Origin: Chlorops oryzae | Lineage: Eukaryota; Arthropoda; Insecta; Diptera; Chloropidae | Length of the DNA stretch: 64,000 nucleotides | Reading direction: 5' to 3' | NCBI GenBank assembly: GCA_020466095.1 | Contig: CM035806.1 | Span: 136,590,763-136,654,762, forward strand | Shown: positions 24,304 through 34,272 of the stretch, one piece after another | How the letters are laid out: every line of letters starts with the position of its first letter | How positions within the stretch are numbered: position 1 is the stretch's first letter | Notes under the pieces: model-generated | What the model was told of the DNA's origin: nothing | Database searches by the model: none | What the model saw: only the letters and a program-made list of their open reading frames with translations | Translations under genes and position numbers: made by a program

Positions 24304-25451
24304 ACAGGTTGGCTGATAAGTCCCCGGTCTAACAAAGAAAAACACATTTTTTTGTCAAAATTCGTTTTTATTATTCAACATAGTTCCCTTCAAGAGCGAT
24401 ACAACGATTATAACGACCTTCCAATTTTTTGATACCATTTTGGTAGTACTCCTTCGGTTTTGCCTCAAAATAGGCCTCAGTTTCGGCGATCAAACCTTCA
24501 TTGCAGCCAAATTTTTTCCCTGCGAGCATCCTTTTGAGGTCTGAGAACAAGAAAAAGTCGCTGGGGGCGAGATCTGGAGATTGCCGCGATTTCGACCTTC
24601 AAACGTTCCAATAACGACATATAATAGTCACTGTTGATGGTTTTTCCCTTCTCAAGATAATCGATAAAAATTATTCCATGCCCATCCCAAAAAACAGAGG
24701 CCATTACTTTGCCAGCAGACTTTTGAGTCTTTCCACGCTTCCGAGACGGTTCACCGATCGCTGTCCACTCAGCCGACTGTCGATTGGACTCAGGAGTGTA
24801 GTGATAGAGCCATGTTTCATCCATTGTCACATATCGACGCAAAAACTCGGGTGTATTGCGAGCTAACAGCTGCAAACACCGCTCAGAATCATCAACACGT
24901 TGTTGTTTTTGATCAAATGTGAGCTCGCGCGGCACCTATTTTGCACAGAGCTTTTTCATATCCAAATATTGATGAATGATATGACCAACACGTTCCTTTG
25001 ATATCTTTAAGGCCTCTGCTATCTCGATCAACTTCATTTTACGGTCATTCAAAATCATTTTGTGAATTTTTTTGATGTTTTCGTCGGTAACCACCTCTTT
25101 CGGGCGTCCACTGCGTTCACCGTCCTCCGTGCTCATTTCACCACGCTTGAATTTTGCATACCAATCAATTATTGTTGATTTTCCTGGGGCAGAGTCCGGA
25201 AACTCATTATCAAGCCAAGTTTTTGCTTCCACTGTATTTTTTCCCTTCAGAAAACAATTTTTTTTCCCCCATTTTTTTCACAATAACAAAAGTTGCTTCA
25301 CAAAAGACGCTCTATCTCACAAACTAATTGACTTACAGACGTCAAATTTTGACACGAATCATTTGAAGGTTGCCACTATATAAAAATAATATGCATTTAA
25401 TACTAGCGACGCCATCTATGTGTCAGACCCGGGACTTATCAGCCAACCTGT
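24304..25451 (-). mobile_element. mariner element, irritans subfamily (Himar1-like), decayed
   Basis: Both ends carry the inverted repeat ACAGGTTGGCTGATAAGTCC, continuing CCGG, which I recognise as the Himar1 (horn-fly) terminal repeat. TA lies on both sides (24302-24303 and 25452-25453). At 1148 bp it is shorter than a full Himar1 (about 1.29 kb), which fits the internal deletion seen in the transposase frame. It has no link to neighbouring elements and looks like a single insertion that later decayed. Confidence 0.93.
24371..25272 (-). pseudogene. mariner transposase pseudogene
   Basis: The minus-strand frame retains the N-terminal helix-turn-helix region (AKTWLDNEFPDSAPGKSTI, GERSGRPKEV, HKMILNDRKMKLIEIAEALK) and the first part of the catalytic domain, including YVTMDETWLYHY with the first catalytic Asp. 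Three disabling changes are visible. First, a frameshift near the start, between the ATG at 25272 and the downstream frame. Second, a TAG stop at 24938-24936 where the family has Trp (before VPRELTFDQKQ). Third, a deletion with frameshift near 24580 that removes the second catalytic Asp region (HQDNAPCH in the family) before the C-terminal D. It therefore cannot encode an active transposase. The terminal frame ends at TAA 24373-24371. Confidence 0.92.
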
Positions 25452-25973
25452 TATGATCTTTAGTGGAGTCTAAGGGCAGAAAAGAGGTCAGGGAAAACTT
25501 TATGGAACCATATGGTATCAAGTTTTAGTTTTTAGAAGATTTAAAACTTGCATTTTAGGAAATTTTGGCCTTGTTTTGAGACATTCAGAGGAATATTCCC
25601 TTAAAAATCTGGCGATATTACCGAAATATAATCTCACTTCAAGCAGACATAGCTACATCCTATCGTCGATCTTTATTCTATAGGTTCTCATAATCGACTG
25701 ACTTGAATTTGCTCGCTCCAAATGAGTTCAAACAATAGAAATAGTTCCAGTTAATAAATTAAATCACAACAAACGATCAAAAAGTGCAAAATTTTAGGTC
25801 AGAGAGCTTAAAACGTGGATGTTACCATATATGGCATCAAATGCGATATTCTACTGAACAAAGTTTTTATTTTGACATACTTATATGATATATGATAAGG
25901 AAACTCCCTATCTTTTAAGTTCTAATACCCCATTGGGTTTTTTATAAAAGCTTTTTCATTTTTTCGACAAACG

Positions 25974-26200
25974 TTAACCTTTAACTGTGGACGTGCGGTC
26001 TCACAAACCGCTTGCAGTTTGTGGATCTCGTGCCCCTCTCCTCCGGAGGATGCCAGATATCCGGCTGGCTAGGCCAGACCGTGCGCACGGGCCTGATACT
26101 TTCTCATGAAGGTAGAACCCATCCCGTAAAGATAGCGGTCTGTGAGACCGCACGTCCATGGTAGTGTAACAAAAATGGAACGTCCACAGTTAAAGGTTAA
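25974..26200. mobile_element. piggyBac-type MITE with nested palindrome
   Basis: Perfect 20-bp inverted ends TTAACCTTTAACTGTGGACG, with TTAA as the outermost four bases on each side. This fits the TTAA target of piggyBac elements. Just inside lie a second inverted pair, GTGCGGTCTCACAAACCGC and its near reverse complement. 227 bp, non-coding. Confidence 0.78.
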
Positions 26201-26600
26201 ATCTGATACAAGCGGTCTTATCACCTGTCGGAAATCCATAACGACTTCGTCTTCATTACAATCATTGGGAAAATAGTACCGCTAGTGGACCATGGCCCAG
26301 AGTTTCTTTCTAACACTATTCCCAATGCGAGCATTGGGAAATTGTTTTTATTATTAGTTATTTAGAATAGTCGAATTTCGATCAAAGATGAGTTTCGCCT
26401 TCTCGAATTTCACGCGACAGTGCGATACTACAATCACACCAAACACCGCACTCACATCTCTCGCTAGAGGTTAAAAAGCAATGGCTCAATCGCTCTTCTC
26501 TCTTCTCTTCTTTCACACCTCTCGGTGTTCAATAAATTTCGCTATCGAACATTTCGGATTTCGGTTTCGAAAATAATAAAAAAAATTAAAGGAATAAACA

Positions 26601-29018
26601 ATTTTTATTTTTTCATATGAGATCATATTTCTTTATTATCATCAGTTTTTCAATATACTTTTTTCCATGTTTTTTCAATTGGTTTTTTTTTTTGTTGCTG
26701 CCTGTTTTCGATTGCTTTAAATAAATTTCGAAGTGGAAAACTTCGAAACAACGGAGAGAATTTTATCAAAAATTAAAGGAAAAAAAAAAACAAATTTTCA
26801 TTTCACTTTTCTACACATAATTTATGTATGTATCTATGTTAATTATAAATCTATAATGGCCCCCTTAACACTTGCTGTCAATCAACCGCAAAAAAAAAAA
26901 ACAGTTGAATGCTATCAATGTAAGATGAATATACAAAGTGCCCAAGTCATACGTACGTAGTAGGACGGAATTCAATCGTTTAAACATTCGCTTTCATTGC
27001 AGTCGATGCTTTTAGCGCGATGGGCAATTGGCATCAAGTGTAAGGGCGGCATTTAGTTGCATTTGAGAGAAGATATCTAGAGAGAATGAATTTTCATTTT
27101 CGTGTTGCATTACAAGGTTAATATTTCTTTTGCCATTTCTCACTCCCGATTTTCTTTACATTTTTTTTATTTTTCGTTTTTTTAAGTTTTTTTTTTTTTT
27201 GTGTGTGTTTAAATTTGTTGCTTATATTCGTACTTAAGACTATAGGCTTTACATATTTACATTGGGCTTTTTATACATACGTGTTTTTTTTTATTTATTT
27301 CATTTTTATGTACGTACATATTCTGAAAACTTCGCAATTATTTCTTAGCAGTATATTTTATGGGCGAGTTTCTAGCGCTTAGTGAGGAAAAAAAAAATAA
27401 TAATAATATAAAATGAAATAAAATATATAGAAAAAATTAAAATTAAACATGCTCCTTATGCATATTCCTCTGCGCATGCGCACTTTTCTCAAAACTTGAA
27501 ACAGTCTGAGGCTTCAAGGTCAGAACACCTTAAGAAAATGAAAATTTTGTTTATTTTTATTTCTTGGTTTTCATCCCGCGGAAGTCCTCGGAACAGTTTG
27601 AATTCTTTAGACGTAGAAAAAACAAAACAAAATAAAACAAAAAACAATAAAAACCAATGAAAAATTAAAGAAAAAATACAAAGAATGTTATAATAAATTA
27701 AGGTAAAAATAAACAAAATGAAAATATAGCAGAAATAAATAAAAAAAAAAAAAAAAAAATTAAAAAAAGTTGCCTTAATTCTAGACAAACAAATAAAAAA
27801 AATAAAAAACGAAGTTGCAAAAAAAACATTCAAACAAGCGCCTTTTTCGCATGCGTATACGTAATGAAAGCGAGCATAAATTTTATTTGGCAACAAAAAA
27901 GTTGTAAAAAGAGACACAATCGATAAAGGATTTTCATATTTTTTTCTTCTATAGCTTCTGCTTATATATTTCTGTCTTGAATTATTTTTTAAGAATATTT
28001 ATTTTATATATAGTTTTTTTTTGAAAATTTTGCGCAACGCTTTAGAGCTGACAAGCGCGTTAAATAGGAAGTGTAAATATGTATGTACATCGACACATAA
28101 CGTATGTATATATATGTATGTATATATATAATTATATATCATTTATCCTTAATATTTTTAAGTAAACTGAAAATTCTACATTTATAAAAGAGCAACCAAG
28201 GCTCTCTATTTTTTTTTTTTCCTTAGTTTGAACCATTCAGGCGTATTATTCAGTTCTCAGTAGATCAGTTCCGATACGAATTTTGAACGTTTCGAGGTAT
28301 CGACCATGCATAAATTGGTCCAAGGCAAAACAAAACAAAAAATGAAATAAAAAGAATAAAAATAATATAAAAAAAAAAAAAAAAACAGAAATAATAATTA
28401 TAATAATGAAACAAAATGAAAAACTACAATTGTTTTCTTTGATTATCACAAAAAGGAAGAATATGTAAAATGAAAGCGAGAAAGTAAGAGAAAGCACATA
28501 CGAACTAACATTAGGCACTGGGGACGGTGGTGGTGGTGGTGGTTATGTTAGTGGTTGTGGTGGTGGTAGGCATGGTGGTGACGTCGTTGGTTAAATGATC
28601 GTGCTAATATTGGCATCGGCGACGGCGGTGGGTTAACTATACTTAAAAATATACTCCTCCAGACAATGCTATACTTTGAGTATAGCTTGATGATGGAGGG
28701 GTGTTTGCAATTTTATGCACCCCCGGTATTAAAAAAAAAAAAACAAATTTAACGATAGGAAGTTCTGGGACGCACAAAATTGATTGACAGTCTTTCATTT
28801 TGAATATATTGATGCCTCTATTCCGCCTACCCGGCCAAGGTTACCACGCCATGAACCTATTTTCACACACACGCCCACGCCCACGCCCACAAACACACAC
28901 ATACAGCTATAGATATAAATACAATAAAGATGCTCTATATGTACTCTTTCTCTTAATTGTTTGCCCCACAAATATATATATATATATGTATGTATATATA
29001 TACATATATGCATATAAA
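26601..29018 (-). other. probable trbl 3' UTR and downstream flank
   Basis: These 2.4 kb downstream of the trbl stop show no transposon ends. They are AT-rich with poly-A/T runs, TATG microsatellites (about 28080-28140, 28970-29010) and a GGT/GTG-rich stretch (28525-28580). Reading on the minus strand, AATAAA hexamers occur at about 28003-27998, 27561-27550, 27299-27290, 26637-26632 and 26609-26604, so the 3' end could be at any of several places. A Pumilio-type UGUAAAUA lies at 27261-27254 but may be chance. ORFs here (27489-27917, 28246-28518) are Phe-rich translations of A/T runs. Confidence 0.35.
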
Positions 29019-29757
29019 TTACTCCATATCGATGTCAGTTTCCGCAACATCATCATCGGCAGCATCATGATTATCATCATTGTTGTTAGCGTTCTGATTA
29101 TGATCGTGACGATTTGCGGCATTGCCATTTTGTAATGCCGCGCAGGTGTAATCTAGCGGTTCGGTTGCTCTTTCTATCGTTCTCGTACGTTCACTTTCAT
29201 CGGCACACTCATTTTTGGCGGGGATTAGACATTGTTCAATCAATATCTCGTTCTCATTATCAATATCGATATTGATATCATCTGCATTCTCCTCACCATC
29301 ATCATCATCGGCATCGTCGGCATCGTCATCATCGTCCATTGGTATGCTCACATTCGCCGGTATATACATATAATATGGACGCTGTTCACGTAACCATGGC
29401 GCAAAGAGTATATGCTCGGCACGCATGCGCTCCTCGTGGTTCTTTCGCAGCAGCGCCAGAAGCAGCCAACGCACTGATCGAGATAACATACTCGGTATCT
29501 GCACCTGGCAATGCCTTATAACCGTTATTAGACTGCAATAGTTCGCCTTCTCGTAGAATGGATATTGACCAACGAGCATCGTATACAATAGCACACCGAG
29601 CGACCACATATCGGCCGGCTTACCACGGTACGTGGCATTCGGGCAGAGTAATTCCGGTGCCGTATATAAAGGACAACCGATTTTCTCGCGCAGCGTATCA
29701 TCGGCAGGATCATCGAGTATCATTGAACCTTCAAGCGATTCGTACTGAAGTTTTGTC
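29019..29757 (-). CDS. trbl: tribbles pseudokinase, exon 2 (C-lobe and acidic tail)
   Basis: The exon opens after a TTTTTCGCAG acceptor and completes Arg385 in phase 2. The joined reading frame continues TKLQYESLEGSMILDD, as expected for Tribbles. ESLEGS (391-396) holds the SLE that replaces DFG in this family. YTAPE (416-420), DMWSLGVLLYTML (434-446) and QYPFYEKAN (449-457) are canonical C-lobe motifs, and ILFAPWL (501-507) matches the MEK-binding ILLHPWF-type motif of the family. The tail from 525 is strongly acidic (Asp/Asn-rich), contains EPLDYT (584-589), and ends DIDME at 630. The stop TAA is at 29021-29019. I see no vertebrate-style DQxVPE COP1-binding motif; EQCLIP (559-564) is the nearest look-alike. 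Total CDS is 1893 nt (1154 + 739), in frame throughout with no break. The protein is expected to be catalytically inactive and to act as a nuclear/cytoplasmic scaffold. Confidence 0.95.
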
Positions 29758-29987
29758 CTGCGAAAAAGAAAACAACGAAAGAGAACAAAAATTCACAATT
29801 AGTCGCAATGCAGTAAGAAAATTGCAATTAAAAATAAAAACTAAAATTGATATTATTTCAATTTAAATTAACGGATGAACAGAAGGAAGCATCAGCTGAT
29901 GAGCTTAGAGGCAAAATCACATTTGTTCTAAATATCAACTGATGATCTGATAAAAAAGAAAAATAGCTCTATAGTATATATAGATAT

Positions 29988-30378
29988 TAGTGTCCGACCG
30001 AAGGTTCGGCTTCGGTAATCGGCATGATCGGCCAATTCTTAATCTTCGGCTTCGGCTGGAAAAAGCCGAATATTTTTGCATTTTAATGGAAGTAAAAAAG
30101 TCACGATAGATTTTCAATTGCTTCATTGAGACCTTTTACACTAGTGAATTATTGCCGTAAATTCTCACCTTTGTGGGCAACTAAAGCGAAAGAATTTAGA
30201 GAAAATTTGAGCTGTTTTTTTTTTTTTTTTTTTTGTGCTGGTCAAATGAATAAAGACTGATTTTGTTTCCTTACTGTAAAATTTTTTGCATTCGGCTTCG
30301 GTCTTCGGCCGAAGTCTTCAACTCTGCCGATTGTTCGGCTTCGGCTTCGACTAAAAATCCACCTTCGGTCGGACACTA
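29988..30378. mobile_element. hAT-type MITE in the trbl intron, perfect 8-bp TSD
   Basis: TAGTGTCCGACCGAAGG ... CCTTCGGTCGGACACTA, flanked by ATAGATAT on both sides (29980-29987 and 30379-30386). Subterminal CGGCTTCGG/CCGAAG repeats. It is a relative of 11858-12709. Confidence 0.9.
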
Positions 30379-31119
30379 ATAGATATATATGTATGTATAT
30401 CAGTATAAAACGAACAATTTTCCTTCGTCTTCTCTTTTCATTCTGATTCAAATAAAATTTCGAACGAACGCTCATGATTTCATGAGCTGAAAACTTTTTA
30501 GCAATTTTCAATTTACAAAAACAACAAGGCAATGACAAAACCTCGAACTAACCCTGATATTTATCTATTACTTACAAAAGCAACCTCTCAGCAAAACCAA
30601 TAGCAACAACAATAATAATAATAATAAAACAAAAGTAATAACAACAACACAACAACGACGCACCACACGCTCGCAAACTTGCGAATGTATAGATACACGT
30701 GTCGCTAGATTGAACGCTTTTTGCGTAGCACGATTAAAAGCGTGAGTACAACAAACCACGAGAGCGAGATGCGGAAAAGAGACAGAGTGGATGATTGTGA
30801 GAGACTGAGCAAGGGGGAGAGAGAGACACAAAAAAGCTGAATTAATCTCGAAATTAAAGCGTAAAAAAAACAACATCTATGCTCCATGTGTTGCTTTTGT
30901 CTACAATTAAACACCATATACATATGTATGTATACCCTGATGGAAGCCTGTCGCCAAATGACCCCATGTCTATACTGTCGTCAATATGGACAAGAAACTA
31001 GTTCAAATTTCACCAGCATTTAAAGACGGTGTCATTAGAAAAATTGTACTGTCACGAGGTATAGTTAATCTCTATTGACCATATCAACAAAGCGTCTATA
31101 CATTGAAGTTTTGTACATA

Positions 31120-31830
31120 CCCTGCAGCAAGCGCAACTAGTGCTTTACTAGTACTTTACTAGTGCAAAAGCTACCAGTAAGTACTAGTTCTCAACTATAC
31201 CCCTGTCCATATAAAATTCTGTGGAAAATCGGCATGAAATATGTAGGAAAGAGCACCAGTTCAGTTTGCACCAGTATAGTACTAGTTTGTTAGGAGGCGA
31301 TTGATTGCTTTTGCACTATTTTAATACTAGTGCTTTAATAGGAAAAAGTTACTATTTTTTTTTAGTCCTATAGAATATTTTTATCTTTTCATCCACCCTT
31401 TGGATGCAAATGAAAATGAAACTCTACAGATTTTGTTTATAAATGTTTTTATTTACAAAAATATATTTAAAAGGAAAAAAAAAAACCATTTCTTCTGGCT
31501 GGCTAAACCGCGAAATCTAATAAATTTGAACTTATTCCTTAAATTGGATGATTAAACAATATCACTTGTTGGACTTTCTTAAATTACTAAATAAAAACAT
31601 GGTTATTCACAACGTACGCGCACAATGTAATTGGAACTGTGCCGATTGCAATAGCTTGCTACAAAATTATCGATATAGTTACTCACCTCTCGATAGATTT
31701 GTAGCTCTGCATTACTGAGCGATAATGTATAAATGTGGTGGTAGTTGCACCAAAAGTTGCACTAGTTGTGGTAGATCTAGTGAATGTACTAGTTCTATTA
31801 AGAAAATTTACCTACGGCTTGCTACAGGGT
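31120..31830. mobile_element. nested CTAGTAC-rich element
   Basis: TA-CCCTGCAGCAAGC ... GCTTGCTACAGGG-TA, inserted inside the 30935-32500 element. The interior shares ACTAGTGCAAAAGC and AGTACTAGT units with 21044-21508. Confidence 0.78.
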
Positions 31831-31925
31831 AGGTCGATCCTGCAGTAAATGCTATTGATATGGTCTACGAGGCGTCTACAGTTCAGTTTTCATTCATTTA
31901 AAATATTTGCCGCGAGCAAAACTGT

Positions 31926-31984
31926 GGGCCTTGTTGGCGTAGCTCAGCAATCTGAAGGTTCGAGGTTCAAATCCCAGTGGAAGC
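31926..31984 (+). repeat. tRNA-like module 1 (deleted form)
   Basis: TTGTTGGCGTAGCTCAGCAA then GTTCGAGGTTCAAATCCCAG. Compared with 47473-47545 it lacks about 15 nt after the A-box. B-box GGTTCAAATCC is intact. Confidence 0.6.
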
Positions 31985-32197
31985 GAAATAATTGTGGAAA
32001 ATGGTATTATTTGAAATTTAAAAATAATTAAAAGTAAAAAAGTATTCTACGCTCAGGGATGAGAAAATAAGATGCAGCAAAAAAAAACTCTTTTAATTTG
32101 TTCGCATAATAATGTTTGTCGTAAACCGGTTGGTTTTTTAAATTATTATCTACTTAAAAAAAAAAAATTGAACATTTAAAACAAACAAAAAATTCGA

Positions 32198-32270
32198 ACT
32201 CGGATGAGATTCGAACCCGCGGCCTTCGGATCCCTAGGCATGCACTCAACGCCGCGAGCCATAATAGGCT
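32198..32270 (-). repeat. tRNA-like module 2 (uninterrupted form)
   Basis: Minus strand: ATTATGGCTCGCGGCGTTGA ... CGCGGGTTCGAATCTC, about 73 nt. It sits where copies at 47305-48506 and 57398-58575 carry a split module of about 175-180 nt. Confidence 0.6.
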
Positions 32271-33730
32271 TAGAAATATCGCCTTCTATTGACGTACAAA
32301 AGTTTATGTACCCCATATATCACTAAATAATGGTATCCACGTCAACAGTTCTTCGATCTACTGTTGGCATGCAATGACAACTGAATGTAAAATGTCAACA
32401 GCGCAAAGCATTGTGACGGGTATACCTGGTCAGTATGTAGTACTGTCGACCCGGTAAGTAGAGTAAGAGAATAAATTCACTATTGACATTTCCTGCAGGG
32501 TATGTACACACTCGTGCGGTATACATAGGTACAGCACAACAGCCATCCATACAAGCACGCATCCAACATGTTGCACAAAAATTGTTGAATGGTGAGTGGT
32601 GAGCTTGCTCAACATTACTCGCATGTACAGCACTTATGTACTTATTTATTTATGTATATATCACATAGGGAAAGCTTATATGTGGGTGGGAAAATTTTGT
32701 CAAAATTTTCAAATTCTTCGCTATATCTCCCTTCATTATATTAGAAATATATGTACAATGTACATACATATATGTATACATCCATATGCATATTCATATA
32801 TATGTGAATGCCAATGTTGGAACCTTTGTTTTTGCAATTGTAGCCAAAGAGACAAACATGCAGAAGCAACAAAGATTGCTTCCTTTCGAAATAACGAAAT
32901 CCGGTCGCAGACGTCTTTTGAAACAACAACAGAGCAACGAACACCGATCGTACGCAATTTTTCATGTTTATTTAGGTTTTGGCTCGAATTTTCCAATTAA
33001 GTTTAACAAGCTTATGGAAACAAGTCTCTCGCACCGATACGGATGAGCTTGGAGAGAGGGCGGGCGGGCGAGCGAGCGAGCGATCGAGCTCCTCGTGACG
33101 CTCACGCCCTCTCTTTTTATCTCTCAATCATGTGTTCAAAGTTTTTGTCTTCTGTCTATGCATTTTACATGCCTATGAAATTGTTTGGTGTGTTTCTATA
33201 TCTTCCTCTTCTTCTTCTTCTTCTTATTTTTCCTTTTGCTTTTTCAACACAACAGAAGATCAGAGTCAGGGTCAAACAATTTATGTTTTGACCTTAAAAA
33301 AATGTGAAAAAAAAAGAAATAATAATAAAATTATTTAGAAAAAGAGCTTTGCAGCAGACTAAAATAGTTGAATCTATTTATAAAAGATTTGGGCGTGCCT
33401 CTATTGTTGATACAGTGTTAACTCGCCTAGTGGGAATAAAAATTTAAAGAATTATTCATTCATTTGATAATTATCTACTGACTGAAATATTTGTGGTAAA
33501 TTTGAACTAGAAAGATTTCTGTCATTGACAAAATAATAATAGGTTCATTTGGATTCCAATTATGCAGGTTGGATGGCACTGTTCACATTGCTTCTTCATT
33601 TTCCCAAGCACAAGACTTTTTTTTAATTTAATTGATTTCATGACTTATTTGCATAAATACCAAAAAGAGGCAATGGATCTTGAAAGTTCGAGATTTCGTA
33701 GCCAAAGTAGAGCTTCTTAAGAGCCTAAAT

Positions 33731-34139
33731 CAGCGATGTCCAATCAGCGGGAGTGTACAAAATAAACTTCGTCAATTCAAATCAGTGCAATCTTCTCTCT
33801 TCTAACCCATAAGCATCCATGAGAATATACATCCGAATTTAACAATAATTTCCATTTCTTCTCGCGTGCACTGGGATTCGAACACGAGCCTTCGGATTGA
33901 TGATCAGACATGCTAACCACTACGCTACGGAGCCTTCTGATTCTGGCGCAGGAAATTCATAACATGAATGCACGAGAAAATTCGAACTGTAGACCTCCTC
34001 GTTGACCATGTCTATAGAATGGCAGAGGTGACAAAGGGGTCAATTTTCCCGGAATTTACTGCAGGGAGCTCACAGCGAAATCGACAGCGCATGCATAAAC
34101 ACTAGAATGAAAGTCAACGTATAGGTTAGGACATCGCTG
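33731..34139. mobile_element. inverted-repeat element (hAT-like) in the trbl intron
   Basis: Ends CAGCGATGTCC ... GGACATCGCTG (perfect 11 bp). The left flank is GCCTAAAT, and GCCTAAAG lies four bases beyond the right end, a possible imperfect 8-bp duplication. It contains a minus-strand tRNA-like module at 33869-33935. Its 33925-34060 part recurs inverted at 17430-17560. Confidence 0.65.
33869..33935 (-). repeat. tRNA-like module in 33731-34139
   Basis: Minus strand: GGCTCCGTAGCGTAGTGGTT (A-box TAGCGTAGTGG) ... CTCGTGTTCGAATCCCAG (B-box GTTCGAATCC). This is the best-kept of the arginine-like type, but the anticodon arm and acceptor stem do not pair well. Confidence 0.65.
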
Positions 34140-34272
34140 GCCGGCCTAAAGAGATGGTTTCACATTTACGGTTTTTTTCTTTTTAAAGAGCTCTCTTCCT
34201 TTAAGCCCCCCCCCAAAACAAAAAAATAATGTGTCTTTGTTCGTTATACTTTCTAATCTAAAAAATTTGCAT

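Larger units (their letters stand above)
30935..32500. mobile_element. 1.2-kb CCCTGCAG element, copy 3, in the trbl intron
   Basis: Ends TA-CCCTGATGGAAGCCTGTC ... ATTTCCTGCAGGG-TA. The outer parts match 47305-48506: GACCCCATGTCTATRCTGTC, TGTCATTGCATGCC (minus strand), GGTCAGTATGTAGTACTG. It is interrupted by another element at 31120-31830. It carries tRNA-like modules at 31926-31984 and 32198-32270. Confidence 0.8.

Noticed and set aside
24498..25232. Two separate small genes on the minus strand
   Set aside because: They are two pieces of one mariner transposase pseudogene, divided by an in-frame TAG.
28525..28580. GGT-rich stretch as a CRISPR or satellite array
   Set aside because: Short irregular trinucleotide repeat with no spacer pattern.
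29339..29866. Plus-strand frames opposite trbl exon 2
   Set aside because: Antisense shadows of the trbl coding sequence.
33869..33935. Functional tRNA gene
   Set aside because: A- and B-boxes are present but acceptor and anticodon stems do not pair, and the module lies inside a TIR element.
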